From NCBI RefSeq assembly GCF_024749045.1, contig NZ_CP087184.1, positions 3,658,001 to 3,722,000 on the forward strand: 64,000 bases of DNA, written 5' to 3'. Position numbers and translations under genes: made by a program. Under the pieces are notes generated by a model. It ran no database searches. It worked only from the letters and a program-made list of their open reading frames with translations, and was not told the origin of the DNA. This DNA is from Pseudomonas sp. B21-028 (GTDB lineage Bacteria; Pseudomonadota; Gammaproteobacteria; Pseudomonadales; Pseudomonadaceae). This document shows, piece by piece, positions 28,624 through 38,455 of the stretch; within the stretch, counting starts at the first letter, position 1; each line of letters starts with the position of its first letter.

Positions 28624-31600
28624 CTATGAGTGAACGTTTTCTGCGGGGCGATGGGGCGCCGGGGTGGGTGAACCGGCAAGCGTTTCCACCACGATACTGG
28701 CGATCAGATCTCGCTGGCCTTCCACAAAGTAATGATCCCCGGCACAGAACACCGACCTGAACGCGTCGGTGGTATGTTCACGCCAGCCGGTGATGTGCAC
28801 GCCAGTGGCGTAGGGATCGATCCGTCCGCCAATCGAGGTAATGGGCACCGCCAGCGGCGGATGGGCCCGGTACAGGTAGGTGTTATTGACTTCGTAGTCC
28901 GCCTTGATGATTGGAAGCATCAAGTCACGCATTTCAGCGTCATCGAACAGCGCCTGATTGTTGGCAAAATTCATTTCCTTGAGCATGGCGATGAGCTCGC
29001 TGTCACCCTTTTGCGCGGACTCACCATCCGATTCGTAATTGAACTGCAGGACATCCGAGGCGAATTGATGCTCGTTGTAGAAATGCGGTGCCCGGCTTCC
29101 GGCAAAAATCAGCTGTGAGGGGTACAGGTCATGCGCCTTGGCGAGGCGTTGCGCCACTTCAAACGCCTGGACACCGCCCAGGCACAGGCCAAGGAATGCG
29201 AACGGCCGGTCCAGGTAGGGCAGCAGATCCGGCGTCAGGTTTGTCACCAGCTCTTCCATGCGGGTGTACGACTTCTCCCCCAGTCGCGCATTGCGTCCGG
29301 GCAATTGCAACAGACAGAGCTCGATATGATCCGGTAGTCGATCTGCCCACCCCTTGAACACCGCCGGCCCGCCGCCCGCATAGGGAAAGCAGATCAAACG
29401 CAGCGTGGCCTGGGGTCGAGGGACTGGAATAACCAGGCAGCCGGAGGTCTGCTCCTCTTGCGACCTGGGTGGGCCAGCCTTTGTCGGCTCGACCGGATCG
29501 CCCGGACGGGCCGCCTCGACATGCTCGAGTACGAAATCGCCGATATCGTTGAGCGTGGCACCTACGATAAGCCTGCCCAGGGGGAAATTGATGCCGAGCT
29601 TTTTCAGACTGTTGCGAAATTCAACGGTCATCAGCGAATCAAACCCCATCATCGTGAGGGACTTGTCCATGGGCATCGCATCAGAGTCGAAGCCGCCTGC
29701 GACACGCGCTGCAACAGACCTCAACCGATCTAGGATGAACGCCTGTCGCTGCTCGCCATCCAGCGACGACACCGTGTCCAGGAAAGGAACCGTATCGCCC
29801 TCCGCCGTCGTCTCGCCCGTTGGATGCTGCGCGTCAATCAGCGACAGGTAGGGCCAGTCGCTGGATTGCAAGTGGGCCTTATAGGGCTTCCAGTCGATCG
29901 GCGCGATCCCCATGACACCTTGTGCGGACAGGTTGTCCCACAATCTCTGCAAGCCGGCTTGCGCGGATATGAAGTTGATGCCCAATGCCGACAAGCGCTT
30001 CTTGAAGACACTGTCGACCCGACTGGCCATGCCTTCGGAGGACCAGGGGCCCCAGGCGATGCTCAAACCGGGTAATCCCGAACTGACGCGGTTTTCCATG
30101 ATGGCGTCCATCGCACTGTTGGCCGCGACATAGTTCGCCTGGCCCTTGAAACCCAGCGACGCGCTGATCGAGGAAAATCCGATGAAAAAATCCAGCGGCT
30201 GATCGCGGGTGACCCGATCCAGCACCTGGGTGCCCTGCAGTTTTGGCAACAGGACATGATGGAGGGACGACGCACTCAGTTTCGACAGGACAGCGTCTTC
30301 AACTGTCCCCGCCAATTGCAACACACCTCGTAGCGGCCATTGCAAAGTACCGATGTACGACGCCAGGGTTTCGGCGGCCTCACCCGTGGCGATATCCATA
30401 CGCAGATAATCGATGCCCACCCCCTGGTGCCTGAAGCTGTCCAGCACGGTCGAGCCCGTTGCGTCCAGCGACTTGCGCCCAACCACCGCCAAATGACGGG
30501 CGCCCTTTTCCACCAGCCAGGCAAGGACCTCGCGCCCTAGCCCACCGAACCCGCCAACAACCAGATAGGTCGCTTGCGGACTTAACGCCATGTGCCTCGA
30601 CTTCCCTGGGGAGGCTTCCACGAGCCTGGGTACATGGACGCCACCCTGGCGAATAGCGAATTGATCCTCCTGGCCGCTCGCAAGCATCAATTGCGCGGCA
30701 AGCGACAGATCGACATCCTCCAGGTCTGGCGGCAAGTCGATGAAGCCGCCCCAGGCCGCGGGCTCTTCCTGTGCGATCACTTTGGCCAATCCCCAAAGCG
30801 GCGCCTGTGCGACATTGATCAACGAAGAAGCCGAACGTACGTTGACCGCTGCGCGTGTCACGATCCAGAACCTGGCGACCTCTGATCTGGAGGCGCTCGC
30901 CAGTGCTTGCAGGGTCGCCACCACGCTGTAGAGACCGGTCTCCAGGGGAGCGAGGTCTTCCTGTCCTGAAAGGCGATCCTGGGAGGCTATCGGGTCGGTC
31001 CCGCCGAGGTGAACCACGCCTTTGAGCGGGCATTGCGCAGAGACTGGCAGCGACTGGAACAGCTCATGGAGGTCCTCGGGGAAACCGGTCCTGATGTGCC
31101 AGAGATGGGCGCTGACCCGGCGGCAATCATCGGCGAACAGCGCATGAACCACCGGCCCGTCAGTACTCGGCAGACTCTTGCCAATACCCTGGACCAACTC
31201 GCTGGTGCCGCCGATAAACAGCCACATCCCGCTAGGACTCTGATTGTCAACGACCGGCGTACGGCTGGGTTGCGGCACCCATTCCACGGTCGTCAGCCAT
31301 TGCGACTTGGCTGGGACAGGACGCCCCAGCCAGTGGCAGGACCGCTGGAATGGGTAATTCGGGACAGTGACGCGTGTCGACGCCGAACCGTTCAGAAGCG
31401 TATTCCAGTCCAGCTCGACCCCGGACTCGAACAGCTGTCCCGCGCTTTGCAGAAGCTGGTCCCGATCGGCGATCTTACTGCTCAGGCTGGTTATCCAGCT
31501 GACCTGGTCGGCGTCATCAGGTTGCAGGCACGCCGCTCCGATCGTTGACAGCACCGCCTTCGGCCCAATCTCGAGGAAAGTGCGGCCGCCGTTTTCGAAT

Positions 31601-33987
31601 GCGGCTTGGATGCAGTCCATGAAACGTACTGGCTGGCGAACATGTTCCAGCCAGTACTCCGGCGTCACCAGGCGCGCTGTCGCGATCTCTGCGCTGACGT
31701 TACTGATCAGCGGATAGCGCGGCGGCGACAGGCTGATACGCTTGAGAACGGAGGCAAAGGAGGCCAGCATCGGCTCCATCAGTGCAGAGTGAAACGCGTG
31801 AGAAACCTTCAGGCGCGTGAACTGGGTTTGCCGGGCATCGAGCACACGGTGGAGCCTGTCCAATTCATTCAACGCACCGGACACCACCACATTACCTGGG
31901 CCGTTGATGGCCGCGATGCTCAGGTCAATGGCATGTTCCGCCAGCAGTTGCTCCAACGCTTCGCCCTTGAGTGTGATGGCTGACATTCCACCATCCCGCG
32001 GCAGCGCCTGCATAAGGCGACCCCGCTCGGCCACCAGGGTCATACCGTCTTCCAGGCTGAATACGCCTGCGACGCAGGCCGCCGAAAACTCACCCAGGCT
32101 GTGCCCGAGCAGGATATCGGGGACGACGCCCAGGCTCAGCCACACCTGGGCAAGGGAATATTCCAGCGCAAACAACGCAGGTTGTGCGTAGCGTGTCTGA
32201 TCGATCAGCCCGGCATCATCCTGCGCGGAAGGGAAAAGGATCGTGAGCAGGGAAACGCCCATGCAAGTCCGTGCAATCGCATCGCAGCGATCGAGAGACG
32301 CCCGGAACACCTCGTTATGCGCGTAGAGATCCTTGCCCATGCCTGGAAACTGAGCCCCTTGTCCGGTGAAGACAAACACCAGCCCAGGCTCCCCCGCAGG
32401 ATCGACCCAGCGAATATCCTGATCGCCCTGTTGAAGCTTGGCGAGCAGGGCTTCTGTCTGGCGGGCCGATGCGGCATAACGAAAAGGGAACTCCGCCCGC
32501 CCGACCCGGGCGCTGTAGCAGATATCGCCCAGGGAAGGCGTCCCGGGACGTTCGAGCCATTCCCGGTATTGGGTGATCTGGTCTTTCAGGGCGCCGCGGT
32601 CCTTTGCGCAAAGCGCCAGGAGATAAGGACCGTCGGCCTCTTTCTCCGGACGGGCCGGCCGCAGGGGAGCCTCTTCGAGAACGACATGTGCGTTCGTCCC
32701 TCCCACGCCGAAAGAACTGACGCCTGCGCGACGCGGCAGGTCAGTGGCCGGCCATGGAACGGTTCGAGCGCTGATGAAGAACGGACTGCCGTCCAGATGA
32801 ATGCCTTCGTTGGCCTGGGTGAAGTGCAGCGTGGCGGGAATCGTCCGGTGCTTGAGGGCCAACACGGTCTTGATAAAGCCTGCCACGCCAGCCGCGGCGA
32901 TGAGATGACCGATGTTGGTTTTCACCGCTCCCAATGCACAGGTGTTTGCCCCGGCACCGTGCTGCGTAAACACATCTCTCAACGCTTTGAACTCGATTGG
33001 ATCGCCCAATGGGGTCCCCGTCCCATGGGTTTCCACAAAGCCGAGGGTCGCAGCGCTCACCTCGGCATTCGCCAGCGCTTGCTCAATGACTTGGGCTTGT
33101 CCCTGGGAACTGGGAGCGGCAAAGCTGACCTTATTGGAGCCGTCGTTATTGATGGCCGACCCCTTGATGACCGCCTGGATGGCATCGCCCGCCTCCAGGG
33201 CATCGGCAAGACGCTTGAGCGTGACCAGCCCGGCACCGCTGCCAAAGATCGTTCCCTGCGCGGACCCATCGAACGCCCGGCAATGCCCATCCGGCGACTG
33301 GATCATTCCCTCCTGGTAGACATAGCCCATGGCATGCGGGACCAGCACGGTCACGCCGCCGGCCAACGCGACATCGCACTCGCCCAGCAATAGGCTTTGA
33401 CACGCCATATGGATCGAGACCAGCGAGGTCGAGCACGCCGTCTGAATGTTCAGCGCGGGCCCCCGCAACCCCAGTTTGTAGGCGATCCGCGTCGACAGAT
33501 AATCCTTATCGTTGCCCAGCAGATTCATGAAGCCTGCGCTGCTGTCCAGGAAACCGCTTTCGCCGGTCCCTTCGCCTAGAACCTGGTTATGAAGATAATC
33601 GTTATGGCCTGCACCGGCGAAAACACCGATGTTCAGTGCTTCACGATCCTTGCTCAAGCCCGCCGCATCCAACGCCTCCCAGGCGCATTCGAGCAGCAGA
33701 CGATGCTGGGGATCGGTAATCGCCGCTTCGCGGGCCGGCATCTCGAAGAAGCCGGCATCGAACCGATCGACATTGTCCAGCCGGGCCGCTCTGGCGACGT
33801 AGTCCTCTCGGTCAGCCTGTTCAGCTGCCACACCGGCCTCCAGCAAGGCCCCCAGCGAAATGGAGTCGATGGATTCCCGTCCCGAGACCAGGTTTTCCCA
33901 GAAGGCGTCAACGGAGTCGGCACCGGGGAATCGGCAAGCCATGGAAATGACGGCAATCTCATTCCCGTGATAATTGGTTTCGCTCAT
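28624..33987 (-). CDS. Type I polyketide synthase KS-AT-KR-ACP-TE
   Basis: 1787 residues from the ATG at 33987 (MSETNYHGNE); GGAG sits eight bases upstream, better than the TTG at 34002. Domains: KS about 10-440 with Cys185 (TACSTS), His321 (HGTGT) and His361 (NIGHL). AT about 535-825 with Ser630 (GHSLGE) and HAFH at 730-733, the malonyl-CoA signature. KR about 1140-1315 with GGFGGLG, Ser1273, Tyr1286 and Asn1290, so likely active. ACP with Ser1451 (GFDSLM). TE about 1520-1775. The TE nucleophile motif is GLCLGG, with Cys1602 in place of Ser, plus Asp1724 and His1752. No DH or ER, so a beta-hydroxy product is expected. It receives its starter from the NRPS upstream, adds one malonyl unit, reduces it and releases it. 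Confidence 0.93.
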   Translation of the reverse strand: MSETNYHGNEIAVISMACRFPGADSVDAFWENLVSGRESIDSISLGALLEAGVAAEQADREDYVARAARLDNVDRFDAGFFEMPAREAAITDPQHRLLLECAWEALDAAGLSKDREALNIGVFAGAGHNDYLHNQVLGEGTGESGFLDSSAGFMNLLGNDKDYLSTRIAYKLGLRGPALNIQTACSTSLVSIHMACQSLLLGECDVALAGGVTVLVPHAMGYVYQEGMIQSPDGHCRAFDGSAQGTIFGSGAGLVTLKRLADALEAGDAIQAVIKGSAINNDGSNKVSFAAPSSQGQAQVIEQALANAEVSAATLGFVETHGTGTPLGDPIEFKALRDVFTQHGAGANTCALGAVKTNIGHLIAAAGVAGFIKTVLALKHRTIPATLHFTQANEGIHLDGSPFFISARTVPWPATDLPRRAGVSSFGVGGTNAHVVLEEAPLRPARPEKEADGPYLLALCAKDRGALKDQITQYREWLERPGTPSLGDICYSARVGRAEFPFRYAASARQTEALLAKLQQGDQDIRWVDPAGEPGLVFVFTGQGAQFPGMGKDLYAHNEVFRASLDRCDAIARTCMGVSLLTILFPSAQDDAGLIDQTRYAQPALFALEYSLAQVWLSLGVVPDILLGHSLGEFSAACVAGVFSLEDGMTLVAERGRLMQALPRDGGMSAITLKGEALEQLLAEHAIDLSIAAINGPGNVVVSGALNELDRLHRVLDARQTQFTRLKVSHAFHSALMEPMLASFASVLKRISLSPPRYPLISNVSAEIATARLVTPEYWLEHVRQPVRFMDCIQAAFENGGRTFLEIGPKAVLSTIGAACLQPDDADQVSWITSLSSKIADRDQLLQSAGQLFESGVELDWNTLLNGSASTRVTVPNYPFQRSCHWLGRPVPAKSQWLTTVEWVPQPSRTPVVDNQSPSGMWLFIGGTSELVQGIGKSLPSTDGPVVHALFADDCRRVSAHLWHIRTGFPEDLHELFQSLPVSAQCPLKGVVHLGGTDPIASQDRLSGQEDLAPLETGLYSVVATLQALASASRSEVARFWIVTRAAVNVRSASSLINVAQAPLWGLAKVIAQEEPAAWGGFIDLPPDLEDVDLSLAAQLMLASGQEDQFAIRQGGVHVPRLVEASPGKSRHMALSPQATYLVVGGFGGLGREVLAWLVEKGARHLAVVGRKSLDATGSTVLDSFRHQGVGIDYLRMDIATGEAAETLASYIGTLQWPLRGVLQLAGTVEDAVLSKLSASSLHHVLLPKLQGTQVLDRVTRDQPLDFFIGFSSISASLGFKGQANYVAANSAMDAIMENRVSSGLPGLSIAWGPWSSEGMASRVDSVFKKRLSALGINFISAQAGLQRLWDNLSAQGVMGIAPIDWKPYKAHLQSSDWPYLSLIDAQHPTGETTAEGDTVPFLDTVSSLDGEQRQAFILDRLRSVAARVAGGFDSDAMPMDKSLTMMGFDSLMTVEFRNSLKKLGINFPLGRLIVGATLNDIGDFVLEHVEAARPGDPVEPTKAGPPRSQEEQTSGCLVIPVPRPQATLRLICFPYAGGGPAVFKGWADRLPDHIELCLLQLPGRNARLGEKSYTRMEELVTNLTPDLLPYLDRPFAFLGLCLGGVQAFEVAQRLAKAHDLYPSQLIFAGSRAPHFYNEHQFASDVLQFNYESDGESAQKGDSELIAMLKEMNFANNQALFDDAEMRDLMLPIIKADYEVNNTYLYRAHPPLAVPITSIGGRIDPYATGVHITGWREHTTDAFRSVFCAGDHYFVEGQRDLIASIVVETLAGSPTPAPHRPAENVHS

Positions 33988-34029
33988 CCTCTTCTCTCCC
34001 AAATTTGAAAGTGACTTGGCACATGGCGC

Positions 34030-37000
34030 CTATAACTGCTTCTGGCGTCTACGCGCCGCTGATCTGATGGCGGCGGTCCTGCGGTCCACACTGGAAGAAG
34101 GAAACGGATTCTTGGACGAGGCGTCACCCGATCCCAGCTTTTGGTTGATCAGGCGGGTTTGCGCGTCAAGGCTGTTCACCTCGAACAACTCCGTGACTTG
34201 AAGGTTCAAGCCAAAGGCATCGTTCAATGCCCGGGTCAGGTTGACGATGAGCAGAGAGGATCCTCCCTGCGCAAAAAAGCTCAGCGTCGGATGTATCGAG
34301 GCATTCATCAGGATGTCTGACCATATTTGCGTCAGGCGCTGCTTGACCGACAACGACTGATCGTCCGCGGGCAAGCGCCTGGAGTGGACGCGAGGCGCAA
34401 ACCGCTCCAGGGCGGCGACATCCAGCTTGCCGTTGAACGTCAGCGGGAAACGCTCCAGGAAAATGAAATGAGCGGGGATCATGTAGGCAGGCACATGAGC
34501 TCGCAGAGATGCCTTGAGTTGCTCGATGAGCTCTTGCCGCATAGCGGCATCCCCGATTTCCCGGACAGGAGGGGGTTCCATCTGCATGTCGCTCAACGCA
34601 GGACGCGGCTCGAACGTAGGGTCCAGGCTGTCATGGGGCCCCACGAATATGTCCATTGTCCCGGCGGGGAGGCTATCGCTCCAGCGTACTTTGGCCTGGC
34701 GATGACGGCTCGCCGCCCATTGACGAATGTATTCCGGGTCGCAGGCCTCGCTCGGGCGGATCGAAGAGCCGCCTTCGGCAAGCTGAAGATCCAGGCTGAT
34801 CCTGACGTTCGGAACACCCGAAAGCACGAACGACGAAGGCATCGATGCCAGCCATTGACCCAGGTCCTGTGCGTGAAGACGCTCGTGCGGATACGAATAG
34901 CGTGCTGCCGGCGCCAGAATCGCTCGGTCATCCCTGTCGAGCCTGATGATGACGTCGTAACGATAACGGGTCATTTCATCCTTGCCCTGCCCCGTTCGCA
35001 ATTCAGTCTCTACGTGGACGACTCGCTTCACTGCATAGGCCAGTTGCTTGATCTGCAGAGGATCCAGCCACAACTCCCCTTCTCCGATCACGGGAAGTGC
35101 GCGCCTCAGTTGTTTCCGTGTACGGCTCGCGGCGGCAGACAAGACCTGTTTCAGGGACGCGTAAGGCACATCACCGATGACAATCACGCCACCTTTGCGA
35201 CACAGGCCGACAGCTTTTTCAAGTACACCGACAAGGTAGGCCGTGTCCGGGAAGTACTGGATGACCGAATTCAGGAGAACAACGTCGAAAGGCGCCTCAT
35301 CCAGCGCGTCCAGCTCATGGGCCGCCCTCTTCATCACCACACGGGATGCCTGGGGACTGGTGACCTGCTCCAGACGCAAGCGCGCGCGCTCAACCGCCGC
35401 CTCGGAGGCATCGCAACCGACGTAACGATGGAGGCCGCTCTCCAGCAGAACCGCCCCCGTCATGCCAATACCGCAGCCAACATCCAGCACCGAGTGACCG
35501 GCGAACTCCAGGACCCGCGAAGCCGTCGCCTGCACCCATTCACGCAAATCGCTGTCCGGGATCAAGTCGCCTGAGAAACTTGAGGTGTAACCACTTTCGG
35601 CACTGGCGACCTCGTTTTTCTGGGCCGACAGGTAAGCGGCTTCCCACACGTCGAGCCAGACACCGGCATCCGCGTCGCGTTGGCTGGACGCCTGGTTATC
35701 CAGCACCACATAGGCAGCCAGCCTGCGGTCATCAGGCGCATGTTCCACCAGCGTGACGACCGATTGACTGACCAGCCCGGACTTATGAAGGGCCGACTCG
35801 ATCTCGCCGGGCTCGATACGATAGCCATTCAGTTTGAGTTGCCGGTCCTTACGTCCGATAAAAACCAGCGAGTTATCAAGCCGTTGTCGAACCCGATCGC
35901 CGGTGCAGTAGGTCGCTGAAGCGCCACCTGTCTCAGCTCCTTGAAATTTCTCCGCGGTCAGATCGTCCCGATTGAAATAACCCGCGCTGACCCCGGGGCC
36001 ACTGATCACCAGTTCGGACCCCGAAGGGTCTTGCGATTCAGACAATCGAAAACGCGTACCGGGCAAAGGCTGGCCTATGGGGACACTGGTCGCTGAACCG
36101 GTGAAGTCGCTGGCTTGCAGGCGATGGCAGAAAGACCAGATCGTTGTTTCTGTCGGTCCATAGAGGTTCCAGGCCGCCCTCGCCGAGCGGAAGATTATTT
36201 CACCCAATTCAACGGGCAATGTTTCACCGCCACACAGCGCTCCGACGGCGCAGGTACGGGGCCACCCTGCCGCTATCAGCAGCCTCCAGGTAGCCGGGGT
36301 GGCTTGAAGCAAGGCCTTGTCGCAGTGGTCGAGCAAGTTCGCGATCGCCTGGCCATCCCGGCTCTGTTGCTCACTGGCCAGGTACAGCGTGCCACCTTGG
36401 GCAAGAGGCAGGAAAAACTCCAGGATGGAAATATCGAAACCATAGGTCGTGGTGGAAACGAGCGCTCCCCACGCCGGAAAATCAATCACCTCATTGATCG
36501 CAGATAAGAAATAAGCGAGGTTCTGTCGACGGACCATCACCCCTTTGGGAAGCCCCGTTGAACCCGAAGTGAACAATATGTAGGCCAGCGAGAGGTCATC
36601 GACAAGGGGTTCGAAGAACAATGTCGAATCACACCAGTCCACCGCCTCGATATCCAGGCATGTGCCTATGGGCCACTGTGAAAGATCAACCGACTGAGAT
36701 TTAATCACGGCGTCCAGATGGGCGAGCCTGGAGATCAGTTCATTACGCTGCGGTGGTGAATCCGGAGGAAGTGGAATAAAGATGGCGCCTATCGACAGAA
36801 CCGCAGTCAAGGCCACGATCAGATCAGGCTCCCTGGGTAAGTGGATTCCGATCTTGCTTCCCACGCCAAGACCTTGGCTCAAGAGGTGCTTGGCGAGTGC
36901 TTTTCTTCGATTTGAAAGTACCGCATAGGTGACTGGCTGACCTTGAAACACTATCGCTGTTCTTTCAGGATACTGATCCGCCCATTCATCGATTTTAGTG

Positions 37001-37056
37001 ACAAGATCCAAGGCAATGGGTAGATCGTCGATAAGGTTTGTTTTCCGCTGCATCAT
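34030..37056 (-). CDS. NRPS module A-N-methyltransferase-PCP, glycine-type code
   Basis: 1008 residues from the ATG at 37056, with AAGGAG upstream; an earlier in-frame ATG at 37086 lacks one. There is no condensation domain, so it acts as a loading module. The adenylation domain has A3 FTSGSTGLPKG (162-172) and A8 NGYRIEPGEIE. The ten specificity positions read D208 I209 L212 Q251 L274 G276 L298 I306 W307 K877 (DILQLGLIWK), which matches the glycine code from memory. A methyltransferase of the NRPS N-methyl type is inserted between A8 and A10 (about 480-720), with SAM motif VLDVGCGIGM (523-532) and NSVIQYFP (596-603). The PCP Ser is 934 (GGSS). It should load glycine and N-methylate it one or more times before handing it to the PKS 42 bases downstream. 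Confidence 0.92.
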   Translation of the reverse strand: MMQRKTNLIDDLPIALDLVTKIDEWADQYPERTAIVFQGQPVTYAVLSNRRKALAKHLLSQGLGVGSKIGIHLPREPDLIVALTAVLSIGAIFIPLPPDSPPQRNELISRLAHLDAVIKSQSVDLSQWPIGTCLDIEAVDWCDSTLFFEPLVDDLSLAYILFTSGSTGLPKGVMVRRQNLAYFLSAINEVIDFPAWGALVSTTTYGFDISILEFFLPLAQGGTLYLASEQQSRDGQAIANLLDHCDKALLQATPATWRLLIAAGWPRTCAVGALCGGETLPVELGEIIFRSARAAWNLYGPTETTIWSFCHRLQASDFTGSATSVPIGQPLPGTRFRLSESQDPSGSELVISGPGVSAGYFNRDDLTAEKFQGAETGGASATYCTGDRVRQRLDNSLVFIGRKDRQLKLNGYRIEPGEIESALHKSGLVSQSVVTLVEHAPDDRRLAAYVVLDNQASSQRDADAGVWLDVWEAAYLSAQKNEVASAESGYTSSFSGDLIPDSDLREWVQATASRVLEFAGHSVLDVGCGIGMTGAVLLESGLHRYVGCDASEAAVERARLRLEQVTSPQASRVVMKRAAHELDALDEAPFDVVLLNSVIQYFPDTAYLVGVLEKAVGLCRKGGVIVIGDVPYASLKQVLSAAASRTRKQLRRALPVIGEGELWLDPLQIKQLAYAVKRVVHVETELRTGQGKDEMTRYRYDVIIRLDRDDRAILAPAARYSYPHERLHAQDLGQWLASMPSSFVLSGVPNVRISLDLQLAEGGSSIRPSEACDPEYIRQWAASRHRQAKVRWSDSLPAGTMDIFVGPHDSLDPTFEPRPALSDMQMEPPPVREIGDAAMRQELIEQLKASLRAHVPAYMIPAHFIFLERFPLTFNGKLDVAALERFAPRVHSRRLPADDQSLSVKQRLTQIWSDILMNASIHPTLSFFAQGGSSLLIVNLTRALNDAFGLNLQVTELFEVNSLDAQTRLINQKLGSGDASSKNPFPSSSVDRRTAAIRSAARRRQKQL

Positions 37057-37190
37057 TCCAAGAACTCCTTCTACCGCTTTCGGCATACAGAATTAAAATG
37101 GGCATGCATGCAGTGCCAAATGACCAGCAGAGGTATTCGGCACAACAATATCAGTCACCCTCCATGAGGAGAGCCATAGTTTAATGACGA

Positions 37191-38051
37191 TCATTTATAA
37201 CTAAGCAAAAAGACCCCAACAAGAACGGTGCCTATTCCGACCTTTTGTCCCAGGGTGGTTATTTCCCTGTAAATGGCAATGGCCAATAACACCGTTACTC
37301 CGGAGTACACGGAGCTGATAGGCGTAACAAGCGAGAGATCACCCACTTTGGAAGCGAAGATGTAAAACACCCAACCTGCATTGACCAATATAGAGTGCGT
37401 AAGAAAATATCCTCCACGACGCCGGGTCAGATCACCTTTTTCCAGCCGACCGTTTTTGCTCAAAGCCAATGCCATGAAAAGAACAGCCTGGGTTAACGCG
37501 GAATAGAAAAAAGCATTGGTGACATCAAGTGTCTTTGCGGAAAAACCAAGAATGAAGAAGGCCACGCCAAAACCCACCATGGCCAGGATGGCCTGGAGAA
37601 AGCCTTGTGAGCCACCGCGCAACGATTGGAAGATATTGCCGGAGGTCATGACAATACCGATAAAAATAATCGATACAGCGAGCCAGGCAACCGGAGCCAG
37701 GCTTTCCCGGAGAAAAATGATGGAGAAAAAAATAGTGACGAGACTATAGGTAGAGGCGATCGGGGAGACCAGGGATAAATTGCCGACTTCACAGCCACGC
37801 ATGTAGAAATAATACCCGGACACATACGCGGCAGAACTGCAGGTAATGATCAACACAGCGGTCGCATCAAACCTGAGTTGATGGGAAGCGATCAAATACA
37901 CGCCGAGAAGGAGTGCAACAGCAAAAGTAAATATGTTACGAACCAACATTGTTTTCGCGGTGCCTAATTGGCGAATCATAAGGCTTTGAATAAAGTCCGA
38001 GATCCCCCAACACAACATCACCATCAGCCCGCCAAACACTCCGCTATCCAT
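37191..38051 (-). CDS. EamA/DMT family transporter
   Basis: 286 residues from the ATG at 38051, the best start with GGAG nine bases upstream. It has ten hydrophobic helices in two EamA repeats: the motif LSLVSPIASTYSLVTIFFS is echoed by LSLVTPISSVYSGVTVLLA. It is probably an inner-membrane exporter of a small molecule. It is co-directional with the NRPS and 134 bases upstream, so a first gene of the same unit is plausible. Base composition is clearly AT-richer than the surrounding genes, suggesting acquisition. It may carry the cluster's product or a precursor. Confidence 0.85.
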   Translation of the reverse strand: MDSGVFGGLMVMLCWGISDFIQSLMIRQLGTAKTMLVRNIFTFAVALLLGVYLIASHQLRFDATAVLIITCSSAAYVSGYYFYMRGCEVGNLSLVSPIASTYSLVTIFFSIIFLRESLAPVAWLAVSIIFIGIVMTSGNIFQSLRGGSQGFLQAILAMVGFGVAFFILGFSAKTLDVTNAFFYSALTQAVLFMALALSKNGRLEKGDLTRRRGGYFLTHSILVNAGWVFYIFASKVGDLSLVTPISSVYSGVTVLLAIAIYREITTLGQKVGIGTVLVGVFLLSYK

Positions 38052-38455
38052 GCCAAACAACTCCAGTATTCTCATCAGACAGGCCATCTTGGCCAAGTCT
38101 TGTGCGTGCCCACCCGGCAACGCTTTGGAAGCCTATATTCAGACAACAGATTGTCAATTTGTTCTTTTAGTTCAATTTGCGATTAGCTTATGCCTTTACT
38201 GTAATCAGAAAACGCCACGCGCCCTTGCCCCCAAACGCTGGGCCTCACCCCTTGTGCAATTTCTTTGGCATCGGACGCCTGCTTTCTCTCGCCCTCCTTC
38301 GCCACCCGTGATCTCTCCGAGCGTTAGGCGGGCCCCTCCTTGCAAGTCCTTCTGTCGCCTCCTCGCGAACAAACTCTACGGAGGCACTTGCGCAGGCAGT
38401 ATTATGGTATACCATCATACGCACAGACATCTTTCACCCGTCCACGGAGCAGCTC
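38052..38455. other. Intergenic divergent control region
   Basis: About 400 bases between the assembly-line operon (minus) and the catabolic operon (plus). The part near 38110-38220 is AT-rich and probably holds the minus-strand promoter. The right end holds the palindromic operator at 38404-38415. No gene is supported here. Confidence 0.6.
38399..38415 (+). promoter_or_regulatory. Operator copy 1 (ATGGTATACCAT)
   Basis: The perfect 12-base palindrome ATGGTATACCAT (38404-38415) lies within GTATTATGGTATACCA, 40 bases before the AA_synth start. The same 16-mer recurs exactly at 45939-45954. A likely target of the GntR regulator at 44052. Confidence 0.7.

Noticed and set aside
28624..37056. Assignment to a known Pseudomonas cluster such as coronafacic acid, pyreudione or a lipopeptide
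   Set aside because: The domain order (A-MT-PCP without C, then KS-AT-KR-ACP-TE) and the glycine code do not fit those systems as I know them.
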